A program made the position numbers and the translations under genes. From positions 3,720,001 to 3,784,000 of the forward strand of contig NZ_JBJKFD010000001.1 in assembly GCF_049723905.1 (NCBI RefSeq): a stretch of 64,000 bases of DNA, given 5' to 3'. Position 1 is the first letter of the stretch; every line of letters starts with the position of its first letter. Origin of the DNA: G963665185 sp049723905 (GTDB taxonomy: Bacteria; Desulfobacterota; Desulfovibrionia; Desulfovibrionales; Desulfovibrionaceae). Shown in pieces: positions 35,200 to 43,705 of this stretch. Under the pieces are notes generated by a model that was not told where the DNA came from, ran no database searches, and saw only the letters and a list, made by a program, of their open reading frames with translations.

Positions 35200-36276
35200 T
35201 CAGTTTCCGTTGTTTTTCGGTGCGGTCCCGTTGTTGGATGTATCGTACAGGTCAAAGCGGATACGGGCGTCCGCGGGCATGCCCGGCTTGAGCAGCAGGT
35301 GGGGATTCTCCGTGGTTATCTTGATGCGATAGACCAGCTTGACCCGTTCTTCAAAAGTCTGAACCTGCTTGGGCGTGAACTCGGCCTCGGAGGCTATGAA
35401 CGTGACCCGGCCCTGAAAGACGCGGTCCGGGTAGGCATCCGTGGTTATTGTCGCCTTCTGCCCCAGGTGCAGTTTGCCCAGCTGGTTTTCCGGCACAAAG
35501 CCGCGCAGCCAGATGTGGGAAAGGTCGGCCAGCTCCACCACGGGCGATCCCGCGTTGAGGTATTCGCCGGGCTCGGCGGCCTTGGTCAGAACCGTTCCCG
35601 TAACCGGCGAGGTCAGGGATGTGTATTCCAGGCGGCGTTCTGCCTCGCGCAGGGCCTCGCGGTTGGCCGCAACCTCGGCCCGGGCCTGTTCTATCTGTTC
35701 CACGCGGAAGCCTTCCTTTTTCAGGCTGAGGGCCTGGCGGGCGCTCTGCACCCCGGCCTGGGCAAGATCGTATGCGCTCTGCGCGGTCTTGAACCGGGTG
35801 GAGTAGAGTTCGGCTTCCTGCTTGCTCACCACCTTTCTGGCGAACAGGTCGCGGTAGCGGTCGTTGTCCGCGCGGGCCTGTTCCAGCTCCGACGCGGCCT
35901 TTTGCACGTCCGCCCTGGCCTGGGAAAGCGCGGCTCTGGCTTCCTTTATTTCCTGATTGCGGCTGCCATGTTCGAATTCGTCCAAGGCGGCCTGGGCGCG
36001 GTTCAGGTTGGCCTGTGCCTTGGCCTCGGCCAGTTCCTGGTCCGTGGGGTCCAGAAGGGCGATAAGCTGGCCCTGGGTAACGGAATCTCCCTCATCCACC
36101 AGCCGTTTGGTCAGGCGGCCGGGAATGCGAAAGCTGGCCAGGACGCCGGTGACCTCCATGTTGCCGGAAAGCAGAAGCTCGTCGGGATTGGTGTTGGTTT
36201 GGGAGCGCAGCTCAAAATACCAGAGCGCACCGCCTGCCAGAAGAACCAGCAGCAGGATGATGGCTATTTTCTTCAT
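35200..36276 (-). CDS. ybhG: HlyD-family periplasmic adaptor (YbhG-like)
   Basis: A 358-residue membrane fusion protein. An N-terminal anchor helix (about 3-22) is followed by lipoyl halves (SGNMEVTGVLASFRIPGRL; SPVTGTVLTKAAEPGEYLNAG) flanking a long coiled-coil hairpin (about 75-210). A beta-barrel part follows, with VGEG-like IWLRGFVPENQLGKLHLG. It links the inner-membrane exporter to a TolC-type outer-membrane channel that is not in the window. The start follows GGAGGAACAACA and overlaps the TetR stop (ATGA). Confidence 0.9.
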   Translation of the reverse strand: MKKIAIILLLVLLAGGALWYFELRSQTNTNPDELLLSGNMEVTGVLASFRIPGRLTKRLVDEGDSVTQGQLIALLDPTDQELAEAKAQANLNRAQAALDEFEHGSRNQEIKEARAALSQARADVQKAASELEQARADNDRYRDLFARKVVSKQEAELYSTRFKTAQSAYDLAQAGVQSARQALSLKKEGFRVEQIEQARAEVAANREALREAERRLEYTSLTSPVTGTVLTKAAEPGEYLNAGSPVVELADLSHIWLRGFVPENQLGKLHLGQKATITTDAYPDRVFQGRVTFIASEAEFTPKQVQTFEERVKLVYRIKITTENPHLLLKPGMPADARIRFDLYDTSNNGTAPKNNGN

Positions 36277-36965
36277 TGTTGTTCCTCCGGCAGCGTTTGT
36301 AATTGGGATGCGTTGCCCGAAGCGGTTGCGGAAGTGTGTGCAGAAGCGTCGGGGGACTGGCTGGACAACATCATATCATACAATTGGATGATGTGGTCGG
36401 CCATGTCGTCCGGGTTTACGGGCAGCAGGCCGTCGTTGCCTTCCAAGGTACGGGCGCGCGTTATCATGGGAGTGACAAGGCTGGAAAACATGAGCCCGGA
36501 GACGATGTTGAGGTGCGCCAGCAGGGGATTGAAGGGCGTTTTTTCGGTTTCGTCGTTGGAGAGAACGCTCAGCGTGCAGCGCAGCACCCGCATGATGGCG
36601 CGCAGCACGTTTTCACTCATGTTCACCCCGCCGGTTGCCAGCTCGTGCAGCATGATGCGCGGAAAGGGCGTTTTTTCGGAAAAGACATGTGCCAGCAACC
36701 GGATAAGACGCTGGAGCCGTTCGGAACGGGTGCCCTGCATGGCCTTTACCTGTTGCTCCAATGTCTCGGCCAGCGGCTCGAAGTGGTGCAGCAGGAGCGC
36801 CTCGAACAGGGCTTTTTTGTTGCCGATGTGATAGTAGATGGCGGCCTTGTTGACCCCGGCGGCCTGGGCAATGGCATCCATTTTGGCTCCTGCGTAGCCC
36901 TGGCGGGAGAAGACCAGGGAGGAGGCTTCTATAATGCGTTCTCTGGCTGGAATATTTTTGTTCAT
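36273..36965 (-). CDS. TetR-family regulator of the efflux operon (CecR-like)
   Basis: A 230-residue regulator. The helix-turn-helix (about 8-55) reads ARERIIEASSLVFSRQGYAG then MDAIAQAAGVNKAAIYYHIG, standard for TetR. The C-terminal part (70-200) is the ligand domain, and the last 25 residues are low-complexity Ser/Ala/Thr. It is first in the operon and overlaps the adaptor gene. A paired palindrome directly upstream (36992-37026) is its likely operator, so it represses itself and the exporter until a ligand binds. Confidence 0.9.
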   Translation of the reverse strand: MNKNIPARERIIEASSLVFSRQGYAGAKMDAIAQAAGVNKAAIYYHIGNKKALFEALLLHHFEPLAETLEQQVKAMQGTRSERLQRLIRLLAHVFSEKTPFPRIMLHELATGGVNMSENVLRAIMRVLRCTLSVLSNDETEKTPFNPLLAHLNIVSGLMFSSLVTPMITRARTLEGNDGLLPVNPDDMADHIIQLYDMMLSSQSPDASAHTSATASGNASQLQTLPEEQQ

Positions 36966-36991
36966 GATGGGTCCGTTCGTCTTAACTGAAA

Positions 36992-37026
36992 GGTTTAACC
37001 ATTTGATGTAACCAAACGGTTAAACC
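36992..37026. promoter_or_regulatory. Probable TetR operator
   Basis: Inverted repeat GGTTTAACCATTTG / CAAACGGTTAAACC (one mismatch, seven-base centre). Each arm contains its own nine-base palindrome (GGTTTAACC and GGTTAAACC). It starts 27 bases upstream of the TetR ATG, a position fit for autorepression. Confidence 0.75.
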
Positions 37027-37612
37027 CCATGGTTACATGTGTCAAGAGGGAGCCATATAAAAATAATGCCCGGCAATGAAAATACGTCGATGCGTGTAAT
37101 CACTTTGAAAGTAAGGAGAAATAATTAAAAAGCGCGTGGGTGTTCAAAACGCTGCTGCAGAAAAGGGACCCGGAATGCGGTGCACTTCCGCATGCCACTT
37201 GAGTTGATTTTTTTGAGCCTACCGCAAAGCTGTCGACTTTATCCTTCTTTATTTGACAGATAGGCGGATAAAACGACACTCTATGCAATGCCGGATTTAA
37301 AATATGACTTCTATGGGGGCATTCGTTTTCATGGTTTTTTACTATGTACTTCTGCCGTCTTGGCAGGTTCGGGCGGAGGCATAATCGACGAGCACTATGA
37401 GTGCTTTAATGACCTGCTTGGAAACGCTCAGTGATTGGCAACATTCTTGGCACTCGCCCATTATATAGGCATATTCAAGAGGCCCAGACGTGTTTTATTT
37501 AGAGACCCGTTTCGCCATATGATGGGGGGGAATGGGAAGTGTGTATTCTTAGCTATTGGCATGTTTTGTGCTTTTACTCGTGATGAAAAGCACTGAACTC
37601 AGAGGAGGAAAA
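37027..37612. other. Intergenic region, nothing firm
   Basis: About 580 bases between the divergent TetR operon and a small secreted-protein gene. No ORF with a site or recognisable pattern was found. Base composition is slightly AT-richer than the flanking operons. Confidence 0.4.
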
Positions 37613-38026
37613 ATGAACTCTGCTCAAATCAAATCCGTAATTTTTTCGGCCGCATTGATCTTGGTCATGGTGTCTCTGCTGACTGTGCCTGCGTTTGCCG
37701 GAAAGTTGAGTATTATGAATACGGACCAAAACAATCCGTATCTAGTTCGGTATGAGGATTTAACATTTGGCTCTACTAGTCATCAGGTAATGTGCGTAAG
37801 TCCGGGAGAGTCTACGTTTGTTGATCGGCTTATAAACGCATACACGTGGATAGCTGTTGTGCGTTCAAAATGCCCATGCAGTTCCTTTGGTACAGCAGGA
37901 CACTGGGGCGAATGCTACGGAGAGGATGTTGTGGAGTATACGGTCAGCGGAACCCCTACAGCTTTTCGAAAATTTGTCGTCACAATAGCGGATGGCCCAA
38001 CCGCAATTATCGCTGAACAAAAATAG
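37613..38026 (+). CDS. Small secreted protein of unknown function
   Basis: A 137-residue protein with a clear Sec signal peptide (about 1-29, ending VPAFA). The mature part is about 108 residues and has five cysteines (QVMCVSP; SKCPCSSFG; GECYGED), enough for two disulfide bonds in the periplasm or outside. ATG 37613 has AGGAGG seven bases upstream; the longer frame starting at 37556 has none. It stands alone, with no neighbour that suggests a role. I do not recognise the family. Confidence 0.75.
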   Translation: MNSAQIKSVIFSAALILVMVSLLTVPAFAGKLSIMNTDQNNPYLVRYEDLTFGSTSHQVMCVSPGESTFVDRLINAYTWIAVVRSKCPCSSFGTAGHWGECYGEDVVEYTVSGTPTAFRKFVVTIADGPTAIIAEQK

Positions 38027-38415
38027 TGGCATCAAGTTCTTGATTATTTGAAGGAACGTTGATTTATCTTCTCCCTTCCCATGGCAATACCAAACTTATG
38101 CTCTGTAACGTGATTTTCCTGTACCAAGCAGAAATCTCCTTTATACCCTGCAACCTGACTATTAAAACAGATACAAATCAGCTTCTGCTTCAAAAAGACT
38201 GCTTTTGCGCTGAAACATGCGGCTGCATAGTCCCCGCCAGTACCCCGGAGACCTCGCACAAACGGATTTTGTATGGATATACAATGCCGAACCGTTTGGT
38301 GTGATCGTCTTGCTACAAACAAAATACCCGACAAATCGTTTTCGGGAGTACAGAAACAGGATGCAATGGCGGGGGAGGGGGATAGCCGGAACAGCCGGAT
38401 TTGGCAGAGACGCGG
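38027..38415. other. Intergenic region between convergent genes
   Basis: About 390 bases. Short frames on both strands lack ribosome binding sites and family patterns. No clear terminator was found. Confidence 0.35.
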
Positions 38416-39279
38416 CTATTCGTTCTCGCGGGCCTTGGCCATGGTGAGACGATGCATTTCCGTATGCCACTTGAAGGAAAGGTCGGCCATCAGGGAAAAG
38501 GCGTTGGAGCAATCCACCACTGCCCATTGCAGGTGGCGTCCCTTATCGGTGAAAATCCATTTTCCTTCTTCCATGAACTGCAACCCCACGTCTTTGCGTC
38601 CGGGCAGGGGGAGGGCCATGTCGTTGCGGAAAATGGCCGAGAACCACAGCTCCAGCAGGCCGGAGTTGTTGGGGCCTTCCACCTGCAGGTTGATGATGCA
38701 GCGCTGCCCCAGGCGAAAGAGCTTGTTGATCTGCCTGTCCGTAAAATTCAGGTTGCCCACGCGGATGCCGCCGCAGGAGATGTTCACCAGCCTGGGAAGG
38801 TCGCGCCCCAGTTCTTCGGGGATGGTCACTATCGGTTCGCCCAGGACTTCCATTGTGGACGGCAGGCCAGACTCCGGCATGGACCAGATTGTCGCGGATT
38901 TGAGAGTGTGGGGCGGCAGGGATGTACGCAGGGAACCGCGCCGGGAAAAACTGTTGAGCATGCGTGGAAAGTCTATCCCCAAAATGTGCCGTCCTTTTTT
39001 GGTGGTGCCGACGCGCGTGACAGGGGAAGTGAAATTGTAAAAAAACTTTTCGCCTTTGACGGTCTTGGTCAGAAAGCACTCGACTTCGCGTCCCACGAGC
39101 TTTTTATCCAGCCGCAGGGTGGAGGGCGGGTCAACAAAGAGTTCCGTGTCCGTCACTTTGACGATGAGACACGATGCCAGCTTGTTTTTAAAGTATCCTT
39201 CCTTGAGGCGTAGATCGAACTTGTTTTGAAAGTCTGCCGTCTCCTCAAGCAGGGCTCTTATTTCCTTGGCATTTCTCAT
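38416..39279 (-). CDS. PilZ-domain protein, probable c-di-GMP receptor
   Basis: A 287-residue protein. The N-terminal half (about 1-110) resembles a YcgR-type beta-barrel domain (GREVECFLTKTVKGEKFFYNF). The PilZ domain follows, with the c-di-GMP-binding RxxxR motif in SRRGSLRTSLP (about 113-123) and the second motif in VNISCGGIRVG (about 167-177, the [D/N]xSxxG element). An insertion of about 45 residues separates the two motifs. It could brake flagella or control surface polysaccharide; context does not decide. A GGDEF protein at 54830 could supply the ligand. Confidence 0.8.
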   Translation of the reverse strand: MRNAKEIRALLEETADFQNKFDLRLKEGYFKNKLASCLIVKVTDTELFVDPPSTLRLDKKLVGREVECFLTKTVKGEKFFYNFTSPVTRVGTTKKGRHILGIDFPRMLNSFSRRGSLRTSLPPHTLKSATIWSMPESGLPSTMEVLGEPIVTIPEELGRDLPRLVNISCGGIRVGNLNFTDRQINKLFRLGQRCIINLQVEGPNNSGLLELWFSAIFRNDMALPLPGRKDVGLQFMEEGKWIFTDKGRHLQWAVVDCSNAFSLMADLSFKWHTEMHRLTMAKARENE

Positions 39280-39545
39280 AGTCGAATCGCTGTTCCGGGA
39301 TTTCTTTCGAACGCGAGTGGTTCTTGGGGCACCTTCCCCCTGTGTACGTGTGGGGTGGCATGCGCAGTCTCCAGATGTCCACCAGGCGGACAGGGAATAG
39401 TATGCGGTATCATTTTTTCGCGGAAACTACCTTTGTACGGATGGCTGGCGGCCAAAAGCGGGGGAGGCCCCACAAGGCGTTGCCAAGGGCAGATTTCCGT
39501 TGTTCCCGGAGCGGGGCTTCAGCACATATGCGCAGCGCCGTAGGT

Positions 39546-39845
39546 TCAGACGTTTTCTCCCTTTGCATACTTGGGGTTGGATCGCACCTTTTGGATGGCG
39601 ACCCGCAAAGCCGCCATGATTTCTTCGTCGTTGACGCTTTCGCTCAGCACAATGGTCCCTTTCTGCTTGTACCTGGGCGGCAGGCAGTTCAGAGCCAGGG
39701 CGTAAATATCCTGAATATCCAAGGGGTCCGGGTCGTACTCCGGAATTTCCTCAAGCGCGCTTATGAGCTTTCGGGCAACCCTTGCTTCATTCTTGTTTTT
39801 TACCGAGCCAAGAAGATTGTTGATTACCTCTTCATAGCTTTCCAT
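39546..39845 (-). CDS. ComFB-like late competence family protein
   Basis: A 99-residue protein with the ComFB family core DIQDIYALALNCLPPRYKQKG (shown here as a region, about 43-63) and a helical N-terminus SYEEVINNLLGSVKN. ComFB-type proteins occur outside competence systems and some cyanobacterial members bind c-di-GMP. The one here lies next to a PilZ protein, which is worth noting. ATG 39845 is preceded by AGGAGG at proper spacing; the upstream start at 39860 is not. Confidence 0.75.
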   Translation of the reverse strand: MESYEEVINNLLGSVKNKNEARVARKLISALEEIPEYDPDPLDIQDIYALALNCLPPRYKQKGTIVLSESVNDEEIMAALRVAIQKVRSNPKYAKGENV

Positions 39846-40678
39846 GGCGAACCTCCTCAAAGAACACTAACCCTTGTCTGTTATGTTGCCATGCTTCAAG
39901 GTGCAAAGCAAACATCTTTGACGAAATCGTATGATTTTTAACACGGAATAAAATCCGCTGGGCTGCATGCACAAAGGATTTCTGCGTAAATAGGCCAACA
40001 CCGGCAGGCCGGGGCGTAACCGGGTGGATGCGGCCAGAGGGATGCGGCCAGAGGGATGCGGCCGGATGGATGCGGCCGGGCGGCGAAAAAAGACCATGTG
40101 GCAGATTGCCTTTTTTTAGTTGTTTTCTTGCCTGTCTGTCGTATCAGGCAAGAAAAAGAGAGGAATATGTATCCCTTTCAATTTGAGGCAGGGGTATACA
40201 ATCGTAGTGCATACCGGCAGAGAAAAGCGCTGTATCGGCTGGTGGTTTCATTCCTGGAAGGGAGGATTTGACCAATCCTTGCCCCTCTCCGTATACTCCA
40301 TCCGTTCATCAGGAGTTACCGATGGATTGCCGTGTGTTCCCCCAGACGGGGAATCCGGCTATACCGTGGGAAGAGCAACCACAGCCTGCCCTGCCCCTGC
40401 GATATCGATACCGCAGGATTGAATATGTGTATGGATTTTGCCGGAACAGACGACGAACTGGCGCGACAACAATCTTTGGCGCTGGCGCACAACCCATTGC
40501 AATGTGGAATGCGCTTCCTGCCAGGAAAAATTGTCCGTTCCAGGTTCCGGTGTGGAAAATAACGAGAAAGGCCGCAGCGTGTTTGAAGTGTCATCGTCTT
40601 GGGGTATGTTCTCTTGCGACCAGGCGTGACCACCAGGGAGCCGCTGCGAACGGCCATGAAATACCCGAGGGGAGAACA
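39846..40678. other. Intergenic region with a short tandem repeat
   Basis: About 830 bases upstream of the DUF362 gene. About four imperfect copies of a 13-14-base unit (GATGCGGCCAGAGG) lie at about 40024-40080. Frames extending upstream of the DUF362 start have no ribosome binding site. No gene is supported. Confidence 0.45.
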
Positions 40679-41818
40679 ATGGAAAAATCAAATGTCTTCT
40701 TTACAGATTTCCGTACAAAGGCGTTCGGCGACGGACTGCCCACCAAGCTGAAAAATTTGATTCGCAAGGCGGGAATCGAAAATTTGGATATGGATGGCAA
40801 GTTCGTTGCCATCAAGATGCATTTCGGCGAGATGGGCAATATCAGCTATCTGCGCCCCAACTACGCCAGAGCCGTGGTGGATGTGGTCAAGGAGCTGGGA
40901 GGCAAGCCCTTCCTTACCGACTGTAACACCATGTATCCGGGCAGCCGCAAGAACGCGTTGGAGCATCTGGAATGCGCCTGGGAAAACGGCTTTACTCCGC
41001 TTACCGTTGGCTGTCCGATCATCATCGGGGACGGGCTCAAGGGCACGGACGACATTGCAGTGCCCGTGGAAGGGGGCGAATACGTCAAGGAAGCCAAGAT
41101 AGGCCGTGCTGTCATGGACGCGGATATCTTCATCAGCCTGACGCACTTCAAGGGCCACGAGATGACCGGCTTCGGCGGCACCATCAAGAATATCGGCATG
41201 GGGTGCGGTTCACGCGCCGGAAAGGCCGAGCAGCACAGCAGCGGGAAACCCACCATCGTGGAATCGAAATGCCGCGGCTGCAAGCTCTGTTTGAAGGAAT
41301 GTGCCAACAACGGCCTGAGCTTTGATCCGGAAACCAAGAAAACATCGGTCACCGAGAATTGCGTTGGCTGTGGCCGCTGCCTTGGCGCGTGCAACTTCGA
41401 CGCCATCGTCTTTAAAGACAGGGCGGCTATTGCCGACCTGAACTACCGCATGGCCGAGTACACCAAGGCCGTGCTGGACGGGCGTCCGAACTTCCACATT
41501 TCCCTTATCGTGGACGTTTCCCCAAACTGTGACTGTCATGGGGAAAACGACGCGCCCATTCTGCCCAACCTTGGCATGTTCGCTTCATTTGATGCGTTGG
41601 CCCTGGACCAGGCCTGCGCGGATGCCTGTCTCGCAGCCACTCCGCTGCCCGGCAGCCAGCTGGCCGAAAATATGGCCAAAGCCGATTTTGTGGACCACTG
41701 CGACCACTTTTCCAATTCGCGGCCCGAATCCGAATGGCGTACCTGTCTGGACCATGCCGCTAAGATTGGTGTGGGGTCTCGCGAATATGAATTAATTAAG
41801 GTGAAAACCAGAAAATAG
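40679..41818 (+). CDS. DUF362 protein with two [4Fe-4S] ferredoxin motifs
   Basis: A 379-residue protein. The N-terminal DUF362 domain (about 1-200) includes VAIKMHFGEMGNISYLRP, the PFLTDCNTMYPGSR segment and SLTHFKGHEMTGFGGTIKN. The ferredoxin insert carries CRGCKLCLKECAN and CVGCGRCLGAC (about 203-245), so it probably moves electrons at low potential. Members are common in strict anaerobes and are of unknown reaction. ATG 40679 follows GGGGAGAAC. Two hairpins after the stop, one a good terminator, suggest a single-gene transcript. Confidence 0.85.
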   Translation: MEKSNVFFTDFRTKAFGDGLPTKLKNLIRKAGIENLDMDGKFVAIKMHFGEMGNISYLRPNYARAVVDVVKELGGKPFLTDCNTMYPGSRKNALEHLECAWENGFTPLTVGCPIIIGDGLKGTDDIAVPVEGGEYVKEAKIGRAVMDADIFISLTHFKGHEMTGFGGTIKNIGMGCGSRAGKAEQHSSGKPTIVESKCRGCKLCLKECANNGLSFDPETKKTSVTENCVGCGRCLGACNFDAIVFKDRAAIADLNYRMAEYTKAVLDGRPNFHISLIVDVSPNCDCHGENDAPILPNLGMFASFDALALDQACADACLAATPLPGSQLAENMAKADFVDHCDHFSNSRPESEWRTCLDHAAKIGVGSREYELIKVKTRK

Positions 41819-41845
41819 TCTGGCGTTTGTGATAGAGAGTTAAAA

Positions 41846-41886
41846 GCTTCGGGACGGCTGCGGGATGTTCCCGTGGCTGTCCCGAA
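41846..41886 (+). other. Hairpin after the DUF362 gene
   Basis: CTTCGGGAC / GTCCCGAAG outer stem with an inner GCGGGA / TCCCGT pairing, about 28 bases past the stop and before the true terminator. Confidence 0.5.
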
Positions 41887-41903
41887 GATATACGTTCCGG
41901 TGT

Positions 41904-41947
41904 AAAGGCTGGCGGGCTCCCGAAAGGGGCTTGTCAGCCTTTTTTTA
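41904..41947 (+). terminator. Terminator of the DUF362 gene
   Basis: AAAGGCTG / CAGCCTTT stem with an inner GGGCTCCCGAAAGGGGC hairpin, followed by TTTTTTAT on the plus strand. Confidence 0.8.
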
Positions 41948-42289
41948 TGGGGTGCCCTTGGCCCGTTTTGGGGAGCCCCGTCTTCTTCTGCCGTTGCGCC
42001 GTCTGCAACGACTCTTTCTCCTTCTCTTGTTTTGTCCTGCCTGTCTGCGAATGCAACGCATCATTGGAGCGGGAGGCGCTGCCTACTGCATGTGTGTTGC
42101 AGAGACTCTGGTGTTTTAACGTGGCGCTCTCTGGCAAAGGGGCTGGTGCATGGGAAAACATAGCATTGAATATGATTTTTCAATTCGTGCTACGTGTGTT
42201 CTCTTATAATTTTACGATCAGATATTTACATCCGCATGATTTTATGCGTTAACATGAGCTAATACCATAATCTCATTTTGGAGGTGGGC
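41948..42289. other. Upstream region of the hydrogenase operon
   Basis: About 340 bases. A TTATAATTT sequence near 42204 could be a -10 element for the cytochrome-hydrogenase operon. Nothing else is supported. Confidence 0.4.
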
Positions 42290-42724
42290 ATGGTCCGAAA
42301 ACTTTACCTTGTCCTGATAGCGGCCTTTATCGTCGCCATCACCACTGTTGCTGCAATGGCGTTCAATGTTCCGGATGCCATTGTTCTGGAACGCCCTGAA
42401 AACAACAAAAAATTGAATCAGTGGGTGGGGCCGGTCAAGTTCCCGCATGGATTCCACGCCGTTCGGCAGGCCTGCAGGAACTGCCATCACAAGGAAACCG
42501 ATGCCGACCTCGGCAAATACGTTGCCTGCAGGCAATGCCATACGGATGACGACCCGAACAACATCTCCGGGTTTTACAGGGCCTGGCATTCCGAGGGTCC
42601 TCCCAGCTGTCTGGGCTGTCATACGCAGATGCGTACCAGGGGCGGCAAAAATCCCGTCGGCTGCACTTCCGCCTGCCACAAGCCCAAAGAGTCGCAAGGA
42701 GCAACACATGCCAAACGGAAATAA
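42290..42724 (+). CDS. Tetraheme class III cytochrome c (c3 type), hydrogenase partner
   Basis: A 144-residue periplasmic cytochrome with a signal peptide (about 1-24). Four heme sites are visible: CRNCH (62-66), CRQCH (80-84), CLGCH (107-111) and a final CTSACH (125-130), which is CX3CH rather than CX2CH or CX4CH. Candidate axial histidines are His53, His56, His67 and His100. It takes electrons from the [NiFe] hydrogenase encoded next. Its stop overlaps hynB by 17 bases. ATG 42290 follows GGAGGTGGGC. The gene order matches the Desulfovibrio hydrogenase isozyme-2 operon. Confidence 0.9.
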   Translation: MVRKLYLVLIAAFIVAITTVAAMAFNVPDAIVLERPENNKKLNQWVGPVKFPHGFHAVRQACRNCHHKETDADLGKYVACRQCHTDDDPNNISGFYRAWHSEGPPSCLGCHTQMRTRGGKNPVGCTSACHKPKESQGATHAKRK

Positions 42725-43676
42725 ATTCGACGCAATGAAAATGTTGGCCGGAGAAGGCAAGGACATCTCCCGTCGCGACCTGCTGAAATTCTGTGGTGTC
42801 ATGGCGACGTTTCTCGGCATGGGGCCCGCCTTCGTACCCCAGATTGCCCATGCCCTTACCACCAAGAAACGACCCTCCGTGGTCTACCTGCATTGTGCCG
42901 AGTGTACCGGCTGTACCGAAGGCCTTCTTCGGGCCTACCAGCCTTATTTTGATGAAATCATCATGAACACCATATCCCTGGACTATTGCGAGACGATCAT
43001 GGCGGCTGCGGGAGAAGCAGCCCATGCCGCTCTGGAAAAGGCGCTGCATAATCCGGAAGGATTCATCTGCGTCATCGAAGGGGGCATCCCCACCTATCAT
43101 GGCGGGGAATACGGCAAGGTGGGCGGGGAAACCATGTTCCAGCTGTGCGCGCGGGTGGCATCCAAGGCCATTGCCACCATCGCCATGGGTACCTGCGCCT
43201 GTTACGGCGGGGTACAGGCGGCCGCGCCCAATCCTTCCGGGGCCAAGGGCGTCAACGACGCGCTGAAGGCCGTGGGAGTAAGCGCCATCAACATTGCGGG
43301 ATGTCCGCCCAATCCCATGAACTTTGTGGGAACCGTGGTGCACCTGCTCACCAAGGGCATGCCCAAGCTGGACCAGTGGAACAGGCCGACCTTGTTCTAC
43401 GGCGAAACCGTCCATTCCCGCTGTCCGCGCCAGGAGCATTTCAACAAGGGGGAGTTCGCCCTCAGCTTCGACAGTCCCGAAGCCAAGAAGGGCTGGTGCC
43501 TTTACCAGCTGGGGTGCAAGGGGCCGTATACCTACAACAACTGCCCCACGGCGCTGTTCAACCAGGTGAACTGGCCCGTGCAGGCCGGAGCCCCCTGCAT
43601 AGGCTGCAGCGAGCCCAATTTCTGGGACGACTATTCCCCGTTCTTCCGTCCCATCATGGACGGACCGAAAAGCTGA
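42708..43676 (+). CDS. hynB: Periplasmic [NiFe] hydrogenase small subunit (isozyme-2 type)
   Basis: A 322-residue subunit carrying three FeS clusters. The Tat signal is SRRDLLKFCG (about 21-30), and the precursor is cut near IAHA (45-48). The proximal cluster begins with CAECTGC (63-69). The distal cluster has the His ligand in ETVHSRCPR, and GWCLYQLGCKGPYTYNNCP with CIGCSEPNFWD supplies the other ligands. The Gly between the proximal cysteines argues against the O2-tolerant (CTCC) class. The start overlaps the cytochrome gene and has AAGGAG upstream. It is exported folded with HynA. Confidence 0.95.
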   Translation: MPNGNKFDAMKMLAGEGKDISRRDLLKFCGVMATFLGMGPAFVPQIAHALTTKKRPSVVYLHCAECTGCTEGLLRAYQPYFDEIIMNTISLDYCETIMAAAGEAAHAALEKALHNPEGFICVIEGGIPTYHGGEYGKVGGETMFQLCARVASKAIATIAMGTCACYGGVQAAAPNPSGAKGVNDALKAVGVSAINIAGCPPNPMNFVGTVVHLLTKGMPKLDQWNRPTLFYGETVHSRCPRQEHFNKGEFALSFDSPEAKKGWCLYQLGCKGPYTYNNCPTALFNQVNWPVQAGAPCIGCSEPNFWDDYSPFFRPIMDGPKS

Positions 43677-43705
43677 TCCGCCCGTAAGGAGAGAGGAGAA
43701 CCCGC

